64,000 nt of DNA from Spirosoma foliorum (GCF_014117325.1 NZ_CP059732.1:1426001-1490000), one strand, 5' to 3'. Counted from the stretch's first letter, positions 55,090-63,941 are shown. The notes: generated by a model not told the origin, from the sequence alone. Made by a program: numbers and translations.

Positions 55090-56247
55090 ATGACTGTTCC
55101 TGAACTTAGTTACCCACCTGTCAACTGGATTGATGGAATGAAGATTGCCCGACGGCATTTTACCGAATGGGAAAACTTCATGCACGATCAGTTGCGCGAT
55201 AGCAACGCATTGGGGCTATCCCGATTTCGCTACGGCATTCTGCCTGCCGATAATGCGCTTGATGTGCAGATCCAGTGTGATTTTAACCAGCAAATCCGGG
55301 TGCAACTGCGCAGTTGCCGGGCCATCAGTCCGCATGGTGGCCGGATTGACTACCACAGTCCAGCCGATTCACTTACTTGTTCGACCTCGTTTGCATCGTT
55401 GGCCGAAACCTATGGCTTACAAACGGGAAAACCGCAGACCTTCGACGTACTCCTGACGGTTGACCCGTTTAATCGCATTCCAACGGGTGAGCCCATTCTG
55501 ACCGAAGCGCCCCCGCGTCATCCGCACACCCGCCCCGACTACCGGCTCGATGTAGTGCCCTCAACACAGGTCCGCGCTAATGAACTGAATCATCAACTGA
55601 TTGTGGGCCGGGTTCGCTATGGCAATGGAGAAGTCCAGCAGGATACCGATTATCTCCCTGCCTGTACATCGATTCATAGTTTACCCCGATTACAGCAATG
55701 GCATCAGCAATTTGGTAAACACCTCGAATCGCTGGAAACCAATGCCTATAAAATCCTGCAACGAACAAAGGAGAGAGACCCTAAAAATGGCCTGCAAAGC
55801 AGTACGCTACTGATGGCCGAACGGATCGCCTTTATTCTGGGTGACATCAGTACCCGGTATAGCTGGATTATTCCTTATGAACCACCCGTTCAAATGGCTG
55901 AATTACTTCTTCGGCCTATTCAGGCAGTGCGGGTCGTAATGACTATGTTGAGCGGGCGTGAGCGCGAAGAATTCATCGGTTACATTGGCGAGTGGGCCGA
56001 TTTAACACCGGGAGCGCTGGAAGCACAGCTCAATGCAACCCTGCAACTACCTTACGAACACACCGAATTAACCAACTTGCTCACGGCGTTGGATACGTTT
56101 TATCGAACCCTATCGAATGTGTTTTACAAACTGGCGCAGCTTGATTTCATTGGCAAACGCAAAGGACAAAACGTATTTATCATCGAACATGAAGTGAAAG
56201 AAACCCCTCCCGAAAAACCACGTTCACGCTGGAGTCCCCTGGGGTAG
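55090..56247 (+). CDS. tssK: T6SS baseplate protein TssK
   Basis: 385 residues from the ATG at 55090. An upstream ATG at 55012 falls in the preceding hairpin. The N-terminal VNWIDGMKIARRHFTEWENF, then QLRDSNALGLSRFRYGILP, matches TssK, which starts with a beta-rich shoulder region ('W.eGm.l.p.HFq..d'). It links the baseplate to the membrane part and resembles siphophage receptor-binding proteins. The C-terminus is helical with a basic end. The 152-base gap before the next gene has no hairpin. Confidence 0.85.
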   Translation: MTVPELSYPPVNWIDGMKIARRHFTEWENFMHDQLRDSNALGLSRFRYGILPADNALDVQIQCDFNQQIRVQLRSCRAISPHGGRIDYHSPADSLTCSTSFASLAETYGLQTGKPQTFDVLLTVDPFNRIPTGEPILTEAPPRHPHTRPDYRLDVVPSTQVRANELNHQLIVGRVRYGNGEVQQDTDYLPACTSIHSLPRLQQWHQQFGKHLESLETNAYKILQRTKERDPKNGLQSSTLLMAERIAFILGDISTRYSWIIPYEPPVQMAELLLRPIQAVRVVMTMLSGREREEFIGYIGEWADLTPGALEAQLNATLQLPYEHTELTNLLTALDTFYRTLSNVFYKLAQLDFIGKRKGQNVFIIEHEVKETPPEKPRSRWSPLG

Positions 56248-56399
56248 AACCGCTTAATAAGTAGAAATCAGTGTCTGTCCGAAAATAGATTAACATTGAT
56301 TCTCTTAAGTTGCTAAGTTCTATAGTTCAAGTTCCTGGATACTGACCTCAATCTTGACTAACGGTAAAACCTAACTCTATCAATCCTCTCCGCTTACCA

Positions 56400-57320
56400 A
56401 TGGAACCTCTCAACAAACCCGAACGACAGCAGGCTTTCAGCCGCTTTCTAGGCGTTTATTGCCTTTCGCTGAGTGTGCCTTTACTGGCAGTTTATCTCTT
56501 ATTTAGTGCCCCTAACTATGTGCTAAAACAGGAAAACGCACGACTCAATGAAACCCTGACTGAACAAACCCAGAAACTGATGAAGCGTATGGACGGGGTA
56601 AGTGCGGATCTCAAAACCATCCAGACGACGGATCAGGCTTATCTGAAGGCAACGGATATTGAGAAGGGAAGTTTGAAAAACCAGCTTTCAGGCTTAGAAA
56701 ACGGACTTCAGCAACAAGTTAATGGACTTAAGGCCGATACCGCACAGTTACAGCCACTTAACAAGCAACTTTCGTATGGCATTATTGGAGCCTATGATGC
56801 CGTGCTGACGTACCGCAATAGCATTAGCTACCTGCGCGATCTACTCGAAAAAGAAGGTATCGATGCCAGTCAGGTCGATAAACTGACGGCAGCACTTACC
56901 CAGGCTCGTCAGGAAAATGAAATGCTCAAGCTTCTGGCCGCTAAAACGTCGGCACCAGCGGCTGCGCCAGCACCTTCGGGTGGGGGAGGACCTAACTACC
57001 TGGCGCAGTTTCAGGAATGCACCAACAAAATGGTAGATGCGCAACGGCGAATTACACAGCTTCAGGATCAACTGAAAGCGGCCGGTACTACACCAGCACC
57101 TGCTGCAGCTCCTGTAGCTTCGGGCGTCTCGCGGGCAGATGTCGAAATGGATATTGTGGATCGATGTGAGAAAAAAGCCGATGCCACCAATCGTCCTCCG
57201 CTTTGGCGACGACCTCTCTATGAATTTGCGATGGAAACGCTCGAGAAAAACCCTCGCCCCGACGCCAAACAGCGGATTACGGCAATCAATGACAAACTAC
57301 GTCGGCTTGGTTCTGACTGA
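56400..57320 (+). CDS. tssO: T6SS membrane protein TssO
   Basis: 306 residues. One membrane helix near residues 20-38 (CLSLSVPLLAVYLLFSAPNY), then a long coiled coil (~40-180), an Ala/Pro linker (SAPAAAPAPSGGGG), a second coiled coil and an Ala/Pro linker, and a C-terminal segment ending NDKLRRLGSD. This architecture and the position after tssK fit TssO, a component peculiar to the Bacteroidota T6SS, which lacks TssJ, TssL and TssM. It is likely to be part of the alternative trans-envelope complex. Confidence 0.75.
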   Translation: MEPLNKPERQQAFSRFLGVYCLSLSVPLLAVYLLFSAPNYVLKQENARLNETLTEQTQKLMKRMDGVSADLKTIQTTDQAYLKATDIEKGSLKNQLSGLENGLQQQVNGLKADTAQLQPLNKQLSYGIIGAYDAVLTYRNSISYLRDLLEKEGIDASQVDKLTAALTQARQENEMLKLLAAKTSAPAAAPAPSGGGGPNYLAQFQECTNKMVDAQRRITQLQDQLKAAGTTPAPAAAPVASGVSRADVEMDIVDRCEKKADATNRPPLWRRPLYEFAMETLEKNPRPDAKQRITAINDKLRRLGSD

Positions 57321-57329
57321 GGAATAAAT

Positions 57330-57456
57330 TGTCAGGTATGGTCAAGAGTAGTCAGGGATTGTCAAGAGTGGTCAGACATGGTTATCTCGCCTTGATAAAT
57401 TTTGACCGCTCTTGACAATATCTGACAACACTCGACCACATCCTGACTCATTTTTA
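57330..57456. repeat. Intergenic word-built hairpin, tssO-tssH
   Basis: Arms ATTGTCAAGAGTGGTCA (57358-57374) and TGACCGCTCTTGACAAT (57403-57419) differ at one base. Around them the words GTCAGG, GTCAAGAGT and their complements continue to pair, so the whole 127 bases are nearly symmetrical. Confidence 0.8.
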
Positions 57457-57469
57457 AACTCCAATTCTG

Positions 57470-60028
57470 ATGGCGTATACGGAAGAAGTGAAGCGAGCCA
57501 TACAGATTGCCCAGGCTCTGTCTAAGGAATATCAGAACGAATTATTTGCTCCGGCGCATTTGCTGATGGGGCTGTTGCATAATGAAGTCGGCATGGCTTC
57601 GTGGCTGGCGGTTATTGGGCAGGATATTCCCTATCTGCGTGAATGGGCCGAAGTACGTCTGGAGGCTAGTCCAAAGTCGAGTCGTTTGTCGCCCAACCCG
57701 CCGGGCGATGAGCAGGTAAAGACGGCTATGGAGTTGGCTGATCTGGTAGCCATGCAGTTGGGTAAAGCGCAAACTGACCCTGTGTGTGTATTGGTCGCTC
57801 TGCTTAAACCGGGTGTGGCATTCAGTGCCGAACAATTAAAGAGCTTTCCCATCACGCAGGCAGAGCTAATGCAGGCCGCTCTGGCCGATGCTGATGTACA
57901 AACAGCGGTGGCACCAGATACCAAGTCGAATGGGGTTGCCAAGACTAACGCCCAGTCTAGTACAACGGGCCAGGCATTGTTGCGTTACTGCGTCGATAAA
58001 ACGGCGATGGCTGCCGAAGGTCGTTTAGACCCAATTATTGGTCGTGACCGGGAAGTGCGTATGATGACCGAAACCCTGGGCCGACGGACGAAACCGAATG
58101 TTATTCTGGTAGGTGAACCAGGGGTTGGTAAAACTGCGCTGGCTGATGGTTTCGCCCTGAATATTGTAGCTGGTGAAGTTCCCAATCATTTGCAAAATGC
58201 CCGATTGCTTGAGCTGGATCTGGGAGCATTGGTGGCAGGTGCTTCGTATAAAGGAGAAGTAGAAGATCGGTTGAAAAGTATCCTGAAAGAGTTGAAACAG
58301 GACACAAAGATCATTCTTTTCATCGACGAGATTCATCAATTACTCGATAGTCGGGGGCCGTTGGGTACTGGCGTCGCCAATCTCCTCAAACCCGAATTAG
58401 CCAAAGGGAATTTAACCGTCATTGGGGCTACTACGCTCGATGAATATCGGAAATACATCGAAACCGATGAGGCTTTTAGCCGCCGATTCGATGTGCTGCG
58501 CGTGGAAGAGCCTAACGTTGACACGGCCATCCAGATGATTCAACGGTTGGTGCCTTTTTATGAACAACACCACCAGCTCAATGTCGGGCCCGATGCTGTG
58601 GCTGAGGCCGTAATACTGGCTAAACGATACAGTCGCAATCGTCGATTACCCGATGCTGCCGTCGATCTGCTCGACCGGACCCTCTCGGCAGTTCGGATGA
58701 TCAGTGAGCGAACACCTGTCGAAGTCGCAAAACTGACCGAACAACTCGATCAGCTAAGCGCTGTATCCAACGGGCCTGATTCGCTACGTAACCTGCGCTA
58801 TTTACATCAGGAACTTGAAAACAAGATCAGCCCGATTTTGCTGGCGAATCTGCTGGCCGATACAACATCTGATGAAGAATCGGCCCCCGATCCATTTGAG
58901 TCGGCATCGACCTTGGCTGACCATATTCGGCAAACGCTCAGTCGCCTGGCCGATCAGGTGGCTACCCCGAAAACCGACGTCGATCGCCATGATGTAGCGG
59001 CTGTGATCTCGCACAAAACCGGTATTCCACTGGGAAAAATACAGAGTCAGGAGCGCGACAAACTGCTGGCGATGGATGAGGTACTGAAAAAGCGAGTTAT
59101 TGGTCAGGATCATGCCGTGAAAGCTGTAGCCGACGCGATTCTGGAGGCTCGTTCGGGTCTGACGAAAGCGGGACAACCCATTGGTTCGTTCTTTTTGCTT
59201 GGGCCAACCGGAACCGGAAAAACGGAACTGGCTAAATCACTGGCTGATTTTCTGTTCAACGATGAGTCATTCCTGATTCGGTTCGACATGTCGGAGTTCA
59301 AAGAGGAGCATTCGGCTGCTTTGCTCTACGGTGCCCCTCCCGGCTATGTTGGTTACGAAGAAGGTGGCTTGCTGGTGAATAAAATCCGCGAAAAACCGTA
59401 CTCGGTCGTGCTGTTCGATGAAATCGAAAAAGCGCACCCATCGGTATTCGATATTTTCCTGCAAATTCTGGACGAAGGCCGATTGCACGATCGATTGGGC
59501 AAGGAAGGTGATTTCTCGGATGCCGTTGTGCTGTTTACGTCAAACATTGGTAGTCAGCTCGTTATTCAGCGGTTTGGGGAAGGGCAGATACCGACCAATT
59601 CCGAATTGATGGAGACAATGAGTCGCCACTTCCGGCCAGAGTTTTTGGCTCGTCTGACGGAGATTGTACCCTTTGCCCCGATTTCCGAAGACAATGCCGT
59701 TCGAATTTTCAATCTGCACCTGCGTGGCCTCACCGATCAGCTTACCAAACAAGGCATTACGCTGGAACTCACTACTGAGGCACAACGCCATCTGGCGTTA
59801 TCGGGTTTTACCCCACAATATGGTGCCCGGCAGCTCAAAGGTGTTATCCGAAATCAGCTTCGTCGGCCGATTTCCCGGATGATCATTGCGGGCGAGGTGA
59901 CAAAAGGATCGACGATTCAGGTAGGCCTTCAGGGGGAGGAATTGCAATGGACAATTACCCATGAAGAAACGCCTGCTTCACAAGTATTATCAGAGTTAGT
60001 CACAAATGGTCAGGTACTGTCAGGATAG
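57470..60028 (+). CDS. tssH: T6SS sheath-recycling ATPase TssH (ClpV)
   Basis: 852 residues of the Hsp100 type. The N-domain (~1-150) begins VKRAIQIAQALSKEYQNELF. AAA1 has Walker A GEPGVGKTAL (~215) and Walker B ILFIDEIHQLL, and AAA2 has Walker A GPTGTGKTEL (~578) and VVLFDEIEKAHPSVFDIFLQ, plus the pore loop YGAPPGYVGYEEGG. A short middle domain lies at ~410-450. Together with the T6SS context, this identifies ClpV, which disassembles contracted TssB/TssC sheaths. Its last codons form the left arm of the next hairpin. Confidence 0.95.
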   Translation: MAYTEEVKRAIQIAQALSKEYQNELFAPAHLLMGLLHNEVGMASWLAVIGQDIPYLREWAEVRLEASPKSSRLSPNPPGDEQVKTAMELADLVAMQLGKAQTDPVCVLVALLKPGVAFSAEQLKSFPITQAELMQAALADADVQTAVAPDTKSNGVAKTNAQSSTTGQALLRYCVDKTAMAAEGRLDPIIGRDREVRMMTETLGRRTKPNVILVGEPGVGKTALADGFALNIVAGEVPNHLQNARLLELDLGALVAGASYKGEVEDRLKSILKELKQDTKIILFIDEIHQLLDSRGPLGTGVANLLKPELAKGNLTVIGATTLDEYRKYIETDEAFSRRFDVLRVEEPNVDTAIQMIQRLVPFYEQHHQLNVGPDAVAEAVILAKRYSRNRRLPDAAVDLLDRTLSAVRMISERTPVEVAKLTEQLDQLSAVSNGPDSLRNLRYLHQELENKISPILLANLLADTTSDEESAPDPFESASTLADHIRQTLSRLADQVATPKTDVDRHDVAAVISHKTGIPLGKIQSQERDKLLAMDEVLKKRVIGQDHAVKAVADAILEARSGLTKAGQPIGSFFLLGPTGTGKTELAKSLADFLFNDESFLIRFDMSEFKEEHSAALLYGAPPGYVGYEEGGLLVNKIREKPYSVVLFDEIEKAHPSVFDIFLQILDEGRLHDRLGKEGDFSDAVVLFTSNIGSQLVIQRFGEGQIPTNSELMETMSRHFRPEFLARLTEIVPFAPISEDNAVRIFNLHLRGLTDQLTKQGITLELTTEAQRHLALSGFTPQYGARQLKGVIRNQLRRPISRMIIAGEVTKGSTIQVGLQGEELQWTITHEETPASQVLSELVTNGQVLSG

Positions 60029-60077
60029 CAGCTTATTAACTGTCCTGACTATACCTGACAAACCCTGACAACACCTG
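60009..60077. repeat. Intergenic word-built hairpin, tssH-PAAR
   Basis: Arms GTCAGGTACTGTCAGGA (60009-60025) and TCCTGACTATACCTGAC (60043-60059), 15 of 17 paired, plus a further right-hand copy (CCTGACAACACCTGA). The left arm lies in the end of the tssH coding sequence. GTCAGGTAYTGTCAGG also appears at 20602. Confidence 0.75.
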
Positions 60078-60091
60078 AGCATTAACCAATT

Positions 60092-60394
60092 ATGCCACAA
60101 CCAGCCGCTCGTTTAATGGACATGCACGTTTGCCCGATGCAAACGCCTGCTGTAGTGCCCATTCCGCATGTAGGTGGGCCCATCATGGGACCCGGCATGC
60201 CAACGGTACTGATTGCTGGTCAACCAGCCGCTGTTATGGGCGATATGTGCACCTGTGTAGGGCCTCCCGATGTGATTATAAAAGGCTCGGCAACGGTACT
60301 GATTGGTGGAAAACCCGCTGCCCGAATGGGCGACACAACGGCTCACGGAGGCAGCATTGTCGCCGGTTGTCCAACGGTTTTGATTGGTGGGTGA
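60092..60394 (+). CDS. PAAR-domain spike tip protein
   Basis: 100 residues consisting of one PAAR domain: PAARLMDMHVCPMQTPAVVP, then HVGGPIMGPGMPTVLIAGQP, AAVMGDMCTCVGPPDVIIKG, GSATVLIGGKPAARMGDTTA and HGGSIVAGCPTVLIGG. The His and Cys residues that bind zinc at the tip are visible. The cone sits on a VgrG trimer, which is not in this window. It has no toxin extension. Confidence 0.95.
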   Translation: MPQPAARLMDMHVCPMQTPAVVPIPHVGGPIMGPGMPTVLIAGQPAAVMGDMCTCVGPPDVIIKGSATVLIGGKPAARMGDTTAHGGSIVAGCPTVLIGG

Positions 60395-60395
60395 A

Positions 60396-60488
60396 GTTTT
60401 CAGTTTACTGTTTTCGGTTTACTGCTGGCTGATGAGAAAGGGATTGATGCTTCAGCCAACAGTAAACCGAAAACAGTAAACTGAAAAC
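60396..60488. repeat. Intergenic word-built hairpin, PAAR-tssB, 37-bp arms
   Basis: Arms at 60396-60432 and 60452-60488 match at 36 of 37 positions. The right arm contains CAGTAAACCGAAAACAGTAA. A 19-base loop lies between. This is the longest arm pair in the window. Confidence 0.9.
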
Positions 60489-60531
60489 TATAACAAATTG
60501 ATTTCTAATTTTTTACCTAACTGCATGAATT

Positions 60532-60978
60532 ATGTTTGACTACGGAATTGGTGGACAGGAGCGCAAGCTCAACGTTAGCGAGAGTATCGTTGACATCCCC
60601 CAGAACAAAACCCTCTTGATTGAGAAACTGACCACTGATCCATCATTCAGCCCGGAGGTGGTAGAAGGCCTGAAAACGGTAGGTGAAGTATTTGCCCATT
60701 TCAAGCCAGAAAACGAAATAGAATTTGACACCGAAGATGGGAGTACCATCAGCGAAACGCTCCGGTTTAACTCGCTCGCTGATTTTGGTAAGAAAGGTAT
60801 CATCGCCCAAATCGAATACTTACAGCAGTTGAACATGACCTTCGAAGATTTTCAGAAGTATGTCAAGCAACTCAAGTCGAATAAAATTCTGAAAACCATG
60901 CTCGAAAATCCCGATGGTAAAGCCGCCTACATAGCGGCTATTCAAGCCATGATTCGCGAACTGGAAGAAGCGAAATGA
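60532..60978 (+). CDS. tssB: T6SS sheath small subunit TssB
   Basis: 148 residues. The start FDYGIGGQERKLNVSESIVD and the pattern IPQNKTLLIEKLTTDPSFSP, FNSLADFGKKGIIAQIEYLQ and KILKTMLENPDGKAAYIAAI fit TssB in length and arrangement. It builds the contractile sheath with TssC. A long hairpin follows in the 127-base gap. Confidence 0.85.
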   Translation: MFDYGIGGQERKLNVSESIVDIPQNKTLLIEKLTTDPSFSPEVVEGLKTVGEVFAHFKPENEIEFDTEDGSTISETLRFNSLADFGKKGIIAQIEYLQQLNMTFEDFQKYVKQLKSNKILKTMLENPDGKAAYIAAIQAMIRELEEAK

Positions 60979-61095
60979 AGTATTCTGTTTATGGTTTTTA
61001 GTTTGCGGTAGCTAATCGCTGGCCCAACTGGCTGACTGTCAAAAATGCTGACGCGCCAGTCAACCGTAAACCGAATACTGTAAACCACAAACCCT
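60979..61095. repeat. Intergenic word-built hairpin, tssB-tssC (GTAAACC vocabulary)
   Basis: Arms AGTATTCTGTTTATGG (60979-60994) and CCGTAAACCGAATACT (61064-61079), 14 of 16 paired, plus CTGGC/GCCAG pairs inside. GTAAACCACAAACC (61080-61093) is identical to 18672-18685. Confidence 0.7.
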
Positions 61096-61105
61096 AAAAA
61101 TCTAC

Positions 61106-62467
61106 ATGGAAGCACAGAATAAACCCTTGAAAACGGGCGAAAAACTCGCCGAAGATATTCCCTCACTCGAAGCCAGTGCCGCCAAATTAGCCAAATACGG
61201 CGGTTTTGCTATTCTGGAAACCACATTGGATGGGGTTCAAAATATGAACCCAGAGAAAAAAGCCCGTAAAAAAATCTTTCTGACCGAAGAGGCAAAAGCG
61301 GCTGAGCGAGCTGAATTAAAGAAACGGCTTGAGCTAATGCTTGAGTTGTTAGGAAGTGCCAACACCGTGGGCGAAGTGGCCGAAACGGCGCAGAAGAAAG
61401 CCGAAGCTGCTCAGGAACTCCTGTCGCAAAATCTATTGCGTGCCTTTGAGGCTAACCGAAGTCTGGAGCAATCATACCGATCGGTGGCTAGTTTCTATGC
61501 CAATACAGAACAGGATAAAGCGAAGAATGTCAACATAATGAACGCTGAACCTGAGCAACTGACCGACCTCGATAATACAACTTATATCGATGCGGTGGCC
61601 GAAGAGTTTGCCCGCACCTTCGATCGGCTTGACTTACGTGACAGCTACTCCCTGCTTGTACTTCCGGGCTACTTAGGGTCGAAGAAAGTGGTGGATAAAT
61701 GGGCACAGATCGCTCATAAAAACAAGGTCATGATGGTGACCGATTTCCGGCATCTGGATGCGCCCGAAGACGTGGTCGATCTGTTCGAATCGGCTGATTT
61801 GACGGGGGGCGATGCCTATCTCTCAAACGTAATGATGACCTGTAACTGGCTGGCTGGGCGAGGTAAACACCAGGATGTGGGCGAAGAAGAAGACCTCTAT
61901 GTGCCCGGAGCAGGTGCTTTAGCCGGTAAACTCTATGCCACCGTTATGTCGCAGGTGTCGGCTGGTCGCAAACATGGTGCGCTGAACGAAGCGGATGGTG
62001 TCCGATTCCCACTGAAGAAAAGCGAAATCTCGGCGCTGGAGAAAATGGGGCTGATTCCGATGGTAAACGAATACGGAAAGGTGATGCCTTTCTCTGCCAA
62101 AACACTGTTTAACGGTGATAATCTGGGTTTGCAAACATATTCTGTTGTGCGGGTATTCGATTACATCACCAAGGTGTTGATTGATTTCCTGAACCGTCGG
62201 GCGTTTGAGAATTTCAACTACAATACCAAAGCTGATATTCAGAAACAGATTGTGAAGTTTCTGGACAACGTAACTGGGCCCGGAAAGCTGATCGAGAAGT
62301 TCAAACTACTGCGCTTTGAACAGGACCCCAAACAGAAAGATCGGATCTATCTCGATATCCATATGGTGCCGTATTTCCCGGCCAAGACGTTCCTGCTCAA
62401 ACTCGACGGACAGAAAGGCGACGATCCGGATTCGGCCGAATGGAAAGCAGACTACGATCAGCAATAG
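61106..62467 (+). CDS. tssC: T6SS sheath large subunit TssC
   Basis: 453 residues. The helical N-terminus (residues ~1-150) is followed by the body: YIDAVAEEFARTFDRLDLRD, SYSLLVLPGYLGSKKVVDKW, FRHLDAPEDVVDLFESADLT, GDAYLSNVMMTCNWLAGRGK and ADGVRFPLKKSEISALEKMG. Near the end, FLDNVTGPGKLIEKFKLLRF and YLDIHMVPYFPAKTFLLKL make the usual C-terminal sheath strands. Position after tssB and length agree with TssC. Confidence 0.85.
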   Translation: MEAQNKPLKTGEKLAEDIPSLEASAAKLAKYGGFAILETTLDGVQNMNPEKKARKKIFLTEEAKAAERAELKKRLELMLELLGSANTVGEVAETAQKKAEAAQELLSQNLLRAFEANRSLEQSYRSVASFYANTEQDKAKNVNIMNAEPEQLTDLDNTTYIDAVAEEFARTFDRLDLRDSYSLLVLPGYLGSKKVVDKWAQIAHKNKVMMVTDFRHLDAPEDVVDLFESADLTGGDAYLSNVMMTCNWLAGRGKHQDVGEEEDLYVPGAGALAGKLYATVMSQVSAGRKHGALNEADGVRFPLKKSEISALEKMGLIPMVNEYGKVMPFSAKTLFNGDNLGLQTYSVVRVFDYITKVLIDFLNRRAFENFNYNTKADIQKQIVKFLDNVTGPGKLIEKFKLLRFEQDPKQKDRIYLDIHMVPYFPAKTFLLKLDGQKGDDPDSAEWKADYDQQ

Positions 62468-62504
62468 ACTTACTTAATCATCAGACTTCTAAATCAACAA
62501 CAAT

Positions 62505-62885
62505 ATGTCTGCTTACAAGGCAATTTTAATGACCGGTGATTTCGGGTACGGACTCAACCGGGTTAACTTTTTTGTAGCGCGCGACCGCGATGATAAAGGC
62601 CGACCAGTGCCAAATCTGGCCTGGACCATTATGGTCTCGATGTACGCCGTGCGCGATACTGTGTTTACCGAATGGATGATTGATCCAACCAAAAAAAGGG
62701 ACATGGAGATTTTCTTCAATGAAGGGGGAGAGGTCGCCGTAAAAAAGTGGAATTTCAAAGATGTGTACTGCGTTGGGTTTGAGGAAAATTTCGTGCAGGA
62801 TCTCGGCATTATGGAAACCATTCTTCTGCTTTCCGGGCAGGCAGTCACCAACGGAAACGCGACGTTAACCTACCAATGGGCGTAG
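62505..62885 (+). CDS. tssD: T6SS tube protein TssD (Hcp), copy 1
   Basis: 126 residues of the Bacteroidota Hcp class, which is named TssD. Visible: SAYKAILMTGDFGYGLNRVN, FFVARDRDDKGRPVPNLAWT, FTEWMIDPTKKRDMEIFFNE and a terminal SGQAVTNGNATLTYQWA. Hcp rings stack into the inner tube. It lies 37 bases after tssC and 27 before the next tssD. Confidence 0.9.
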   Translation: MSAYKAILMTGDFGYGLNRVNFFVARDRDDKGRPVPNLAWTIMVSMYAVRDTVFTEWMIDPTKKRDMEIFFNEGGEVAVKKWNFKDVYCVGFEENFVQDLGIMETILLLSGQAVTNGNATLTYQWA

Positions 62886-62912
62886 ACATACTGAACTTAA
62901 CCAATACGAACA

Positions 62913-63467
62913 ATGGCTAAACGAGCAGTTTTATCGGTTTGTGGTGAAGATTTTGACCTGTTGGAGTTCAATATCAATCTCAGGCAGAAGACGAATAACC
63001 TGGGCAAACCCGCTTCGGGCGTTTTCCTGGGCGATTTTTACTTCATTATCGAAGGGGGGAGCGATATCTTCTTCGAGTGGATCAGCGACCCTACCCGTAT
63101 GGAAAGTGGGTCGATTAAAGTCTACTATAAAAAAGGCGACTCTCCTTTTGTCGAATACACGTTTGTGCAGGGCTTTCTTACCACGATCCTGGAAAACCTG
63201 TACGACAACGAGGGCATTGAGAATGCCTTCAATAGCATAAGTATGGCCGAAGATTCCAGCGAAAGCTTTGAACTGTGGACAAATATGGAAGGTACGGGGT
63301 TCAAGTCCGTCGATCTAAGCCATATCCTGACGAATACAGTAGCCAAGACCCGGCAGTTTCAGCAGCGGACGGGCATTGATTACGTGCTTATGATCACCCT
63401 CTCGTGCGAACAGGTACAGATCCGAAAAATTACCCACAAGAACGAGTGGGAAACCCAACGGCGTTAA
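62913..63467 (+). CDS. tssD: T6SS tube protein TssD-like, copy 2, with C-terminal extension
   Basis: 184 residues, longer than its neighbours by ~55. The first ~125 residues follow the TssD pattern: KRAVLSVCGEDFDLLEFNIN, LGKPASGVFLGDFYFIIEGG and FFEWISDPTRMESGSIKVYY. Instead of the usual end, it continues with FELWTNMEGTGFKSVDLSHI and YVLMITLSCEQVQIRKITHK and a basic end. The extension may be a fused effector, an adaptor or a ring variant. Confidence 0.8.
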   Translation: MAKRAVLSVCGEDFDLLEFNINLRQKTNNLGKPASGVFLGDFYFIIEGGSDIFFEWISDPTRMESGSIKVYYKKGDSPFVEYTFVQGFLTTILENLYDNEGIENAFNSISMAEDSSESFELWTNMEGTGFKSVDLSHILTNTVAKTRQFQQRTGIDYVLMITLSCEQVQIRKITHKNEWETQRR

Positions 63468-63520
63468 GCGTTGGTAGTGAGCGAATTAGTGAACTTCTTT
63501 ACTCTTAAACCACTTCAGCT

Positions 63521-63922
63521 ATGGCATCGCTTCGTGCAGAGATGACAGTAGACAATGATTTATTCGCGCTTAACCGAATTTTTTTCACGGCTTCGCGCAA
63601 ACGAAGCCGAAAAGGCGAACCGGCATCGGGCATAAACTGGCGCATGCACATAGCCATGGACGTGCTGGAGCAATCGACCTTTGCAGAGTGGATGTTCGAC
63701 TCGAACATGAAAAAAAATGTTACGGTTACCTTTTATGCTACCGACGATGAAGGCGGTGGTGAAACCAAATTAAAAGAGTGGACCCTGGAAGCTACCAATT
63801 GTTTCGGTTTGCTTGAATTGTTCGTTGGCGATGCATCGTTTGAGACCACGAACTTAATTCTTAAGGGCAAATCCCTGTCAAATGGAAATGCTACGTTGAC
63901 AATAGGTTCAGACGCAAAATAA
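63521..63922 (+). CDS. tssD: T6SS tube protein TssD (Hcp), copy 3
   Basis: 133 residues. Visible: ASLRAEMTVDNDLFALNRIF, SRKGEPASGINWRMHIAMDV, FAEWMFDSNMKKNVTVTFYA, WTLEATNCFGLLELFVGDAS and the final KGKSLSNGNATLTIGSDAK. The end is close to that of copy 1. It is separated from copy 2 by 53 bases. Confidence 0.9.
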   Translation: MASLRAEMTVDNDLFALNRIFFTASRKRSRKGEPASGINWRMHIAMDVLEQSTFAEWMFDSNMKKNVTVTFYATDDEGGGETKLKEWTLEATNCFGLLELFVGDASFETTNLILKGKSLSNGNATLTIGSDAK

Positions 63923-63941
63923 TCGGCAACGAACAAAAACT

